A stretch of DNA of 64,000 nt from Streptomyces sp. CB01635 (GTDB taxonomy: Bacteria > Actinomycetota > Actinomycetes > Streptomycetales > Streptomycetaceae): the NCBI RefSeq assembly GCF_002803065.1, contig NZ_NNBL01000003.1, positions 124,001 to 188,000 of the forward strand, read 5' to 3'. The notes under the pieces are model-generated. The model saw nothing but the letters and a program-made list of their open reading frames with translations, ran no database searches and was not told where the DNA came from. The translations under genes were made by a program, and so were the position numbers. This document shows positions 8,175-15,758 of this stretch, piece after piece. Each line of letters starts with the position of its first letter. The first letter of the stretch is position 1.

Positions 8175-9266
8175 ATGAGCATCGTCATCACCGCCGCCAC
8201 GGCCCATCTCGCCGACATCGAGGTCGAGACGGTACGGACCGACGCCGTCCAGTCCTTCGTCAAGCAAGAGACGATCTTCGTCGACCTCACCACGTCCGAA
8301 GGCCTCACCGGCACCGGATACGCGTACACCATCGGCACCGGCGGCTCGTCGGTCCTCGCCATGCTGCGCGACCACCTGCTGCCCAGGCTGATCGGGCAGG
8401 ACGCCCGCCGCGTCGAAGGACTGTGGCAGGAGCTGTTCTCCCTGACGCGCGCCACGGCCGTCGGGGCGATCACCTCACTCGCCCTCGCCGCGGTCGACAC
8501 CGCCCTGTGGGATCTGCGGTGCAAGCGGGCCGGCGAACCGCTGTGGCGGCTGGCCGGCGGGTTCCGCCAGGACGTTCCGCTGTACGACACCGAGGGCGGC
8601 TGGCTGCACCTCAGCACCGAGGACCTCGTCAAGGGCGCCCTGGATGCCCGGGACAAGGGCTGGTCCGGGGTGAAGATCAAGGTGGGCAAGGAGCACGTCT
8701 CCGAGGACGTCGAGCGGCTGCGCGCCGTACGGGAGGCCGTCGGGCCCGCCCTGCACATCATGACGGACGCCAACCAGTCCCAGACCGCGTCCTCCGCGCT
8801 GCGGCTCGCCGCGGCACTGGAGCCCTACGCTCCGTTCTGGCTGGAGGAGCCCCTGCCGGCCGACGACGTGAGCGGTCACGCACGGTTGGCGCGGGCCACC
8901 TCGATTCCTGTGGCCGTAGGTGAATCCCTGTACTCGTCCCTGCAGTTCAGGCAGTACCTGGAGTCGGGCGCCGCCTCCGTCGTCCAGGTCGACGTGGCCC
9001 GCGTCGGCGGCATCACGCCCTGGCTGAAGGTCGCCCATCTCGCCGAGACCTTCAACGTCATGGTCTGTCCGCACTTCCTGATGGAACTGCACATCAGCCT
9101 CGTCGCCGCCGTGCCCAACGGCCGGTTCGTCGAGTACATACCGCAGTTGAGGGCCGTCACCCGCTCGGAGCTCGCCGTGGACGGCGGACGCGCTCTCGCT
9201 CCGGACGTGCCGGGTATCGGCATCGACTGGGACCGGGACGCACTGGACGACCGGACGGTGGCATGA
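8175..9266 (+). CDS. enolase-superfamily acid-sugar dehydratase (mandelate racemase subgroup)
   Basis: The 363-residue protein has the two-domain enolase-superfamily fold. Visible active-site elements are the KIKVG lysine pair (strand 2), metal ligands in DANQ, EEPL and GESL, and the MR-subgroup Asp-His dyad in 'QVDVARVGG' and 'VCPHFLMELH'. MR-subgroup enzymes abstract the proton alpha to a sugar-acid carboxylate and dehydrate it. In this setting L-fuconate or L-rhamnonate is the likely substrate, but the protein is shorter than the roughly 430-residue L-fuconate dehydratases, so the sugar acid is uncertain. It lies 44 bases after the binding-protein gene and overlaps the first permease by ATGA. 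Confidence 0.85.
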   Translation: MSIVITAATAHLADIEVETVRTDAVQSFVKQETIFVDLTTSEGLTGTGYAYTIGTGGSSVLAMLRDHLLPRLIGQDARRVEGLWQELFSLTRATAVGAITSLALAAVDTALWDLRCKRAGEPLWRLAGGFRQDVPLYDTEGGWLHLSTEDLVKGALDARDKGWSGVKIKVGKEHVSEDVERLRAVREAVGPALHIMTDANQSQTASSALRLAAALEPYAPFWLEEPLPADDVSGHARLARATSIPVAVGESLYSSLQFRQYLESGAASVVQVDVARVGGITPWLKVAHLAETFNVMVCPHFLMELHISLVAAVPNGRFVEYIPQLRAVTRSELAVDGGRALAPDVPGIGIDWDRDALDDRTVA

Positions 9267-10339
9267 ACACCACGACCGCACCACCCGCGCCCGCGGCGGA
9301 GCCCGCCACCGACAAGCCCCGGTCCGCCGGTCGGCTGCCGTTCTGGGTCAACCAGCAACTCGGGCTCCTCGTCCTGGTCGTCGCGCTGGCCGCGCTGTTC
9401 GGGGCGCTGCGTCCCGCGTTCTTCAACGCTCAGTTCTCCCTCTTCCCCCTGCTCAGCGACATCTCCACACTGACCGTGGTGGCACTGGCGCAGATGGTCG
9501 TGCTGTCGGTCGGGCACATGAACCTTGCCGTCGGACGCATGGCCTCCTTCGGCGCCATGTTCGCCGGACTCGGCTACGACAGGCTCCATCTCCCGCTCGT
9601 CCTGGGCCTGTTGCTCTGCCTGATCGCCGGCACCGCGATCGGGGCGCTCGCCGGATGGGTGATCGCCCGGACCGGAGTGAGCTCCTTCGTCGTCACGCTG
9701 GCCATGGACTTCGCGCTCCTGGGACTCGTATCGCTGCTGTACGGGGCGCTGACCGACAATGCGGCCTTCACCTCGACCCCGGCGGGCATGGCGGAGCTGC
9801 GTAGTTACTCGCTCGCCGACATCTGTGCGGGCCCCGTCTGCGGCTCCAACGCAGTACCGCAGCTTGCCCAGTTCACGGTCCTGTCCCTGATCGGCCTCGG
9901 CTTCCTGTACCGCTACACCCGCACCGGCCGCGAACTGCTCCTCACCGGCGCGAACCCCGCCGCCGCGGAACTCTCCGGCATTCCGACCCGCCGGCGCATC
10001 GTCACGGCCCACGCCCTGTCCGGGCTGCTCGCCTCCCTCGCCGGATTCATGGCGGCCGTCAGCACCGGGTCGTTCCGGGCATCCATCGGCGGGGAGTTCA
10101 TGCTCCCCTCGTTCCTCGGGGCGGTGCTCGGCGGCACGCTGCTGACCGGCGGAGTCGTCTCCGTACTCGGTGCGCTCCTCGGCACCTCGCTGGTGGACGT
10201 GATCCGCAAGGGGCTCGATCTGCTCGGGGTCGGACTGGAGAGCCTGAACATCTATCTGGGCGGCGTCCTGCTGCTGGCCCTCTCGGCCGACCGGATCCGT
10301 AACGTCGTCTCCTACCGCAAGGTGGTGCGGTCCACATGA
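9263..10339 (+). CDS. sugar ABC transporter permease 1 (RbsC-like)
   Basis: The 358-residue inner-membrane protein belongs to the BPD_transp_2 family, with about ten hydrophobic segments after a Pro/Ala-rich cytoplasmic N-terminus. 'VALAQMVVLSVGHMNLAVG' and the later 'GANPAAAELSGIP' loop, the ATPase-contact region, are typical of ribose/xylose-class permeases. Its start overlaps the dehydratase stop (ATGA) and its stop overlaps permease 2 (ATGA), so the genes are translationally coupled. It probably forms a heterodimer with permease 2 for monosaccharide import. Confidence 0.9.
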   Translation: MNTTTAPPAPAAEPATDKPRSAGRLPFWVNQQLGLLVLVVALAALFGALRPAFFNAQFSLFPLLSDISTLTVVALAQMVVLSVGHMNLAVGRMASFGAMFAGLGYDRLHLPLVLGLLLCLIAGTAIGALAGWVIARTGVSSFVVTLAMDFALLGLVSLLYGALTDNAAFTSTPAGMAELRSYSLADICAGPVCGSNAVPQLAQFTVLSLIGLGFLYRYTRTGRELLLTGANPAAAELSGIPTRRRIVTAHALSGLLASLAGFMAAVSTGSFRASIGGEFMLPSFLGAVLGGTLLTGGVVSVLGALLGTSLVDVIRKGLDLLGVGLESLNIYLGGVLLLALSADRIRNVVSYRKVVRST

Positions 10340-11349
10340 GCCTGACCCGTGACGTCCTGACCACAGTCACCCCCGTGATCCGGCGGCACTCACGCTCCAC
10401 CGAGACGACGCTGCTGGCCGTCGTCGTCGTGGGCTGCGCCGGCCTCGCGATCGCCTCCTCGGGCGACTTCCTCGGCGGGAACTCCGTCCGGACCTTTCTG
10501 CAGTACCTCGCCACTCCGGTACTCATCGGGCTGGCCCAGATGGTGGCGCTCTGTGTGGGCCAGCTCAATCTGGCCGTCGGCGCCCTGGGTGGATTCACCG
10601 CCGCCGTGATGGCCGTTCTGATGGCCGACGCGCACTGGCCGATGGCGGTCGTGGTGGTGGCCGGAGTACTGATCGCCACCCTGATCGGGCTGCTGACCGG
10701 CGTGTTCATCGTGGCCACCCGGATCAACGGCTTCATCGTCACGCTGGCCACCATGACCATGCTGCTGGGCGCCCAGTACCGCGTGGTGGGCACCCGGACC
10801 GTGGACGGCTACTCCTCCTTCCTCAAGGACCTGGGGTCGGCCGCACCGCTGAACATCCCCCTGGTGTTCCTGACGGCCGTCGCCACGGCCGCGCTGCTCG
10901 CGCTGTTCATGCACCGCGGCATCGCCGGGCGCCGGCTGCTCGCGGCGGGCGGCAATCCCCTCGCCGCACGCCTGTCCGGCATTTCCACGGACCGGCAGAT
11001 CGTCCTCGCCCACACCCTGTCCGGACTGCTGATCGGTGTCGCCGCCGTCACCGCCACCGCATCCCTTCCCGGAGTCAACGCCAGCGTCGGCGGCGACTGG
11101 CTGCTGCCCAGTTTCGCGGCCCCCATCATCGGGGGAGTGGCGCTCACCGGCGGGTCGGTGGCCGTACTCGGCACCGTCCTCGCTGCCTTCCTCATGCGGC
11201 TCATCGACACCGCGCGGGCGCAGTTCTCGCTCGACCCGAGCTGGGTGAACTTCCTCATCGGCATCGTCGTCCTAGGCACCGTGATAGGCGGCCGTATCCG
11301 TCAGTCGAAGGACACAACACCACTCCCCGTCAACGGAGTTGCGTCATGA
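10336..11349 (+). CDS. sugar ABC transporter permease 2 (RbsC-like)
   Basis: This 337-residue membrane protein is a paralogue of the preceding permease. It shares the 'LAQMVALCVGQLNLAVGALG' segment and the 'GGNPLAARLSGIS' coupling loop. Two different permease genes beside one dual-domain ATPase indicate a heterodimeric channel. It is coupled by ATGA overlaps on both sides, to permease 1 and to the ATPase gene, and should sit in the cytoplasmic membrane. Confidence 0.9.
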   Translation: MSLTRDVLTTVTPVIRRHSRSTETTLLAVVVVGCAGLAIASSGDFLGGNSVRTFLQYLATPVLIGLAQMVALCVGQLNLAVGALGGFTAAVMAVLMADAHWPMAVVVVAGVLIATLIGLLTGVFIVATRINGFIVTLATMTMLLGAQYRVVGTRTVDGYSSFLKDLGSAAPLNIPLVFLTAVATAALLALFMHRGIAGRRLLAAGGNPLAARLSGISTDRQIVLAHTLSGLLIGVAAVTATASLPGVNASVGGDWLLPSFAAPIIGGVALTGGSVAVLGTVLAAFLMRLIDTARAQFSLDPSWVNFLIGIVVLGTVIGGRIRQSKDTTPLPVNGVAS

Positions 11350-12887
11350 GCGAGGTACTTCTCGAGGCCCGCGGCATCGTCAAGGTCTTCCCCGGCGTCC
11401 GTGCGCTGGACGGCGTGAGGCTGCGCCTGGAGGCCGGCACCGTACACGCCCTGCTCGGCGAGAACGGCGCGGGGAAATCCACCCTGATCAAGGTCCTCAC
11501 CGGGGTCCACCCGCCGGACGGCGGGCAACTGCTGCTGCACGGTGAGGGCGTACGGTTCCGGTCACCGCTCGAGGCCGCGCACGCCGGCATCGGGGTCGTG
11601 CACCAGGAGCGGAACCTCGTGCCCGCCTTCTCCGTCGCGGAGAACATCTGCCTCCAGGCCCCGCCGTCCCGACGCGGGATGATCGACCGCGAGGCGATGT
11701 CCGCCCCCGCCCTGAGGTGCCTGGCCGAGATCGGGGTGGAACTGGATCCGCAGACGCCGGTCTCCCGACTATCTGTCGCCCAGAAGCAGTTGGTGGAAAT
11801 CGCGAAGGCGCTGTTCACCGAGAGCAGGGTCCTGCTGCTCGACGAGCCGACCGCCTCCCTCTCGCCCCAGGAGACCGAGCGGCTCTTCGGGGTGATCCGC
11901 AGGCTCGCGGACCGGGGCACCTGCGTCGTCTTCGTCAGCCACAAGCTGGAGGAGGTGTTCGCGGTGTGCGACACGGTCACGGTGCTGCGCGACGGGCAGT
12001 CCGTACTGGGCTCCGCACCCCTCGCCGACCACACCCACGACGACGTGGTGAACCTGATGGTGGGCCGCGCCCACACGACGTCCGGCTTCACATCGCGGAC
12101 CGTCGACACCACCTCACCGCCCGCCCTCTCGCTCTCCGGATTCTCCACCGGCGCCGGGCACCGGGACATCACGCTCGATGTCCGGGTGGGCGAGATCGTG
12201 GGCCTGTACGGACTCGTCGGCGCGGGCCGCAGCGAACTGGCCAAGGCGATCCTGGGACTTGACCGCATCGAGTCCGGCGAGGTCCGGGTGCACGGTGCCC
12301 CGGTGCGCATCAACTCGCCCCGGCAGGCGCTGCACGAGCACGGCATCGGCTATGTGACGGAGAACCGCAAGGAGGAGGGCGTCTTCCTGGAGCAGCCGAT
12401 CGTGCGGAACATCACGGTCACCGTCTGGCGGAAGCTGGCCCGCGCCCTGGGGTACGTACCGGCCGACCGCGAACGCGCCACGGCGGCGGAACTGGTCGAG
12501 CAACTCGGCATCCGTATCTCGGGACTCGACCAGCCCGCCGGGGAACTCTCCGGGGGCAATCAGCAGAAGGTGAGCCTCGCGAAGTGGCTCGCCGCCGACA
12601 CCCGTCTGCTGGTCGTCGACGAGCCCACCGTGGGCGTCGACATCCGTACGAAGAGGGCCTTTCACGAACTGCTCTGGGAACTCGCGGGCAAGGGCCTGGC
12701 GATCCTGCTGATCAGCAGCGACCTCGGCGAGATGGTGACCCTGGCGGACCGCATCGTCGTCATGGGCGGCTACCGCACGCGTGGCGAAGTACAGAACGAT
12801 CACGACTACGAGGAGATGAGCGGCCGGATCATCCGTCTCATCCACGGCCGGTCCGAGGAGGCCGTACACGAGAGGAACACGGCATGA
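11346..12887 (+). CDS. sugar ABC transporter ATP-binding protein with two nucleotide-binding domains
   Basis: The 513 residues comprise two fused ABC ATPase domains, as in RbsA/XylG. Domain 1 has Walker A GENGAGKST, signature LSVAQKQ and Walker B VLLLDEPTASLS. Domain 2 has a degenerate Walker A (GLVGAGRSE), the signature LSGGNQQK and Walker B LLVVDEPTVGVD. The asymmetry is normal in this family, where only one site hydrolyses ATP efficiently. The protein would drive import through the two permeases encoded just before it. It overlaps permease 2 and the mutarotase gene by ATGA. Confidence 0.93.
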   Translation: MSEVLLEARGIVKVFPGVRALDGVRLRLEAGTVHALLGENGAGKSTLIKVLTGVHPPDGGQLLLHGEGVRFRSPLEAAHAGIGVVHQERNLVPAFSVAENICLQAPPSRRGMIDREAMSAPALRCLAEIGVELDPQTPVSRLSVAQKQLVEIAKALFTESRVLLLDEPTASLSPQETERLFGVIRRLADRGTCVVFVSHKLEEVFAVCDTVTVLRDGQSVLGSAPLADHTHDDVVNLMVGRAHTTSGFTSRTVDTTSPPALSLSGFSTGAGHRDITLDVRVGEIVGLYGLVGAGRSELAKAILGLDRIESGEVRVHGAPVRINSPRQALHEHGIGYVTENRKEEGVFLEQPIVRNITVTVWRKLARALGYVPADRERATAAELVEQLGIRISGLDQPAGELSGGNQQKVSLAKWLAADTRLLVVDEPTVGVDIRTKRAFHELLWELAGKGLAILLISSDLGEMVTLADRIVVMGGYRTRGEVQNDHDYEEMSGRIIRLIHGRSEEAVHERNTA

Positions 12888-13207
12888 AGCGCATGGCCCA
12901 GGTCATCAAGGTGCGGCCCGAGAAGCTCGCCGTGTACCGGGAGCTGCACCGCGACGTCCCGCAGCCGGTCCTCGATCGCCTGCGCCGTTCCCAGATCGCC
13001 AACTACTCGATCCACCTGCTGGGCGACCGGCTGTTCAGCTACTTCGAGTACCACGGCGACGACCTGGAAGCGGACCTGCGGGCCATGGCGGACGACGAGG
13101 CGACGCAGGCGTGGTGGGCGCTCACCGACCCCTGCCAGGAGCCGGTCGAGGAGGCGGCGCCAGGGGAGTGGTGGACCGGCCTTGAACAGGTGTTCCTCAT
13201 GGAGTAG
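12884..13207 (+). CDS. L-rhamnose/L-fucose mutarotase (RhaM family)
   Basis: The 107-residue protein matches the RhaM/DUF718 dimeric alpha-beta barrel family in length and pattern: 'AVYRELHRDVPQPVLDRLRR', then 'NYSIHLLGDRLFSYFEY', then a C-terminal Trp pair region and 'LEQVFLME'. RhaM enzymes interconvert the alpha and beta anomers of L-rhamnose and related 6-deoxyhexoses, feeding the anomer used by the next enzyme. The ATG at 12884 overlaps the ATPase stop. Its presence with a fucosidase, transporter and acid-sugar dehydratase argues that the cluster handles a 6-deoxy-L-hexose, most likely L-fucose. Confidence 0.85.
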   Translation: MKRMAQVIKVRPEKLAVYRELHRDVPQPVLDRLRRSQIANYSIHLLGDRLFSYFEYHGDDLEADLRAMADDEATQAWWALTDPCQEPVEEAAPGEWWTGLEQVFLME

Positions 13208-13268
13208 GGAACGGCCTCGATAGACTCGTCCCCACCGATCGATCCTTCGCTGCGCACCTGGAGGCCGG

Positions 13269-13976
13269 ATGCCGTCCCACGACCCCCCTGCCTCCGACCG
13301 CCTGAACGGCCCGGCCGCGAAGCCGCAGCGCCAGGTGCTGACGGACACCGTGTACGAGGCCATCAAGGCCATGGTGATGGACCACGAGATCGTCCCCGGC
13401 GCCCGCGTCGGGATCGAGTCCCTCTCGCGGTCCCTCCAGGTCTCGCCCACCCCGGTGCGCGAGGCCCTGGCCCGCCTGGAGTCCGACGGGCTGCTGGTCA
13501 AACGGTCGCTGGCGGGCTACCGCGCGACCGAACTGCTCACGCCGGAAGGGCTGGAGCAGCTCTTCGAGATGCGGCTGCTCCTGGAACCGCGGGCTGCGGC
13601 TCTCGCAGCGAGGTATGCCGACGAGGCGCAGCTGGACACCCTCGAGCAGCTGCTGGAGGACATGCAGACCCGCCCCGCAGTGGACGGCCGGTACGCCGCC
13701 TACCGCGATTTCGTGGCGTTGGACCAGCGCTTCCACGATGCCGTTGCGGCCGGCGCCGGGCGCCTGCTCCTCGCGGACGCCATCGAGCGCCTCCACTCCC
13801 ATCTGCACATCTTCCGGCTCCGCTCCATCCCCGGCGCGGGCGAGCCGACCCTCGCCGAGCACGAGCGCATCGTCCGTGCGGTGCTGCGCCGCAGTCCCGA
13901 GCGCGCATCGGAAGCGATGGCCGAGCACCTGCGGCTCAGCCTGGACCGGCAGCGCAACCGCGGGGACGCCGGGTAG
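13269..13976 (+). CDS. GntR (FadR subfamily) transcriptional regulator
   Basis: The 235-residue protein has an N-terminal winged helix ('LSRSLQVSPTPVREALARLE', about 56-75) and an FCD effector domain with its metal-coordinating helices ('DFVALDQRFHDAVAAG', 'HSHLHIFR', 'EHERIVRAV'). FCD regulators usually respond to acidic sugars or organic acids, which fits the adjoining acid-sugar dehydratase. It follows the mutarotase gene by 61 bases and is probably the operon's own regulator. The binding site may be the divergent promoter at 6802-7023. An ATG start with GGAGG just upstream is used. Confidence 0.9.
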   Translation: MPSHDPPASDRLNGPAAKPQRQVLTDTVYEAIKAMVMDHEIVPGARVGIESLSRSLQVSPTPVREALARLESDGLLVKRSLAGYRATELLTPEGLEQLFEMRLLLEPRAAALAARYADEAQLDTLEQLLEDMQTRPAVDGRYAAYRDFVALDQRFHDAVAAGAGRLLLADAIERLHSHLHIFRLRSIPGAGEPTLAEHERIVRAVLRRSPERASEAMAEHLRLSLDRQRNRGDAG

Positions 13977-14133
13977 CGGGCGGAGCCACTCTCACGGCGG
14001 CTGGTGCGCCGGACAAGCGTCGCGGCACGGCTCGCGGAGCCCTCGGCGCATTCCTGTGAACCGGCACAGATCGGCACGGCAAGGAGCGTTGGGGGTCACG
14101 CGGGAGGGGTGCGGCATGGCTCGCTGCAGGGTT

Positions 14134-14168
14134 GCCGGACGCCGGACGCCGGACGCCGGACGCCGGAC
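14134..14168. repeat. five tandem copies of a 7-bp unit (GCCGGAC)
   Basis: Five uninterrupted GCCGGAC units lie beside a truncated transposase. The unit is not a multiple of three and no coding sequence is seen there, so it is a simple slippage-prone repeat. Confidence 0.85.
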
Positions 14169-14218
14169 GTCGCGAGCACCGCGCTGGAGTGCCAAAGGGC
14201 TGCCCAAGTGGATTGAGC

Positions 14219-14347
14219 CCAGGCCTTCCACACGATGCCGTTGAGGACCGTCCGGTCATCCAGCCGCGGCTGCCCGAACGACGCCGGCGGCAACAACGGC
14301 TCCGACAACTCCCAGTTCACATCAGACAGTTCATGACGACGAACCAT
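14219..14347 (-). pseudogene. IS5-family transposase N-terminal fragment
   Basis: The first 43 codons read 'MVRRHELSDVNWELSEPLLP' and then 'LDDRTVLNGIVWK', the standard N-terminus of Streptomyces IS5-group transposases. After VWK the similarity stops abruptly, so the DDE domain is missing. It probably lost its 3' part by deletion. No inverted repeats were identified. Confidence 0.75.
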
Positions 14348-14389
14348 CACACTGTCGTCCACCAACCCGACCCGCTCTGACGACAACTC

Positions 14390-15358
14390 CTAGCCCGCAG
14401 GGGCCGGGTGCGGAGTGCCGAGGTAGGGGAACTCGGGCAGGAGGTCGGTGTGCGGGCCGATGCGGTCGCTGGTGATCTTTCCGCCGGACACCATCGCGAG
14501 ACGCGCCGAGGTCACATCGTCGGTGAGCGTGCGGCCGTTGGGGTAGGCGGCCGGCTGGTCACGGTCGAAGCGCAGAATGTCGGGGAGCACCGTGCGCAGG
14601 GCCTGCTCGGCGTCCTGGGGCTGGTAGTCGCCGGTGTGCTGGAGGACGGCGGTCCACGGTACGCGGTAGGTCTCCCAGTCCTGGGCGGGCTCGCCTTCGT
14701 TGTAGGCGGTCTTCGCGTCGTTCTCGGGGTTGAAGTACGCGGTCAGGGACGGATGGGCGCCCCGGTCCACGGACTTGAGCGCGCCGTTCTGCCTCAGGCT
14801 CACCCGAGCCCAAACTCCGAAGACCGGGTTCGAGCCGAGCTCGGTGTCGGGCATCTCGAGGACGATACCGAAGATGTTCTTGTCGGCTCCCCAGTCCATA
14901 CCCGTCCACTGGAAGTCGTGGATGATGCCGTCCAGATCTGCGAAGAACGGGTCGCTGCGCAGGCCCGCGGAGAAGAGGTAGGGACCTGCCTCGATCACGT
15001 TGGGTGCCGGTCCGAAGGAGACCGCTGCCTCGGTGACGATCACCTGCCCGGCGGCTTCGTGAGCACGTGCCTCGTCGCCGGTCGCCCGGTACACGGTGGC
15101 GGTCTGCTGCCCGTCCCGGGGCTCGGAGAAGACGAAACTGAACGCGATGTCGGCCTGCTGGTCGCCGTCGGTGTCGACGTTGACGCGGTAGACGGCGTCG
15201 GGGTGGAACGCCTGGCCGCCGGTGGGGGCGATGGGGTTCACGTTCATGATCAGCGCGGTGCGGCCGCCGGGGACGGTGAAGGCGAACAGGTCCGTCAGGT
15301 CCAGCCGGGCGTCGTTCATGGGAGACCGCAGGTCGGCTCCGCTGAGGTGATGAGACAT
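14390..15358 (-). CDS. DUF4331 family protein
   Basis: The 322-residue protein begins MSHHLSG and continues 'ARLDLTDLFAFTVPGGRTAL', the signature start of DUF4331. Later elements 'AFHPDAVYRVNVDTDGDQQA' and the C-terminal 'PYLGTPHP' also match. The family is abundant in actinobacteria and proteobacteria and has no assigned reaction; the pattern suggests a beta-propeller-like fold. No signal peptide is present in this copy. It lies alone between an IS5 relic and a divergent sensor gene. No strong Shine-Dalgarno sequence precedes the ATG. Confidence 0.85.
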   Translation of the reverse strand: MSHHLSGADLRSPMNDARLDLTDLFAFTVPGGRTALIMNVNPIAPTGGQAFHPDAVYRVNVDTDGDQQADIAFSFVFSEPRDGQQTATVYRATGDEARAHEAAGQVIVTEAAVSFGPAPNVIEAGPYLFSAGLRSDPFFADLDGIIHDFQWTGMDWGADKNIFGIVLEMPDTELGSNPVFGVWARVSLRQNGALKSVDRGAHPSLTAYFNPENDAKTAYNEGEPAQDWETYRVPWTAVLQHTGDYQPQDAEQALRTVLPDILRFDRDQPAAYPNGRTLTDDVTSARLAMVSGGKITSDRIGPHTDLLPEFPYLGTPHPAPAG

Positions 15359-15758
15359 GACCGTCAGCCTGCACCCGGGGGCCCCGTGCCACGGGCGGCG
15401 TCACCGGGCGGTGGCCCATGGATCACTCCTTTGGCCACCGCGTCGGTTCCGCCTGCTGAGGCGAGCGTGAGCCGCGTCGTTGTCAGTCGTACGGTCGGCG
15501 GAGGCCCGTGACCAGTGGCGTCTTCGGCACCCGCTCGAAGGTCCACGTGTGCGGAGCCGAGCCCACCGGAGATGCACAACGGAGTGCGGACTCGGTGGTT
15601 CATGCAGCGAGTTCTGGCCGGCTCGGCGTGTGCCGCCCTCACCTGTTCCCGGCCACTGACGCACGGCCCGGGACACATCACCGTCGGTACCCGACGCGCC
15701 TACGTCGGCGGTTCCGTGCAGGTGCCGGTACGTGGTAGGAGAGCAATAATTCTCACTG
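15359..15758. other. 400-base divergent intergenic region without a recognisable gene
   Basis: The spacer between DUF4331 and the divergent PAS-GAF protein must hold both promoters. I see no conserved protein in any frame, no insertion sequence and no strong hairpin. AGGAG at 15737 is about 20 bases from the ATG at 15759, farther than usual. Confidence 0.5.
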
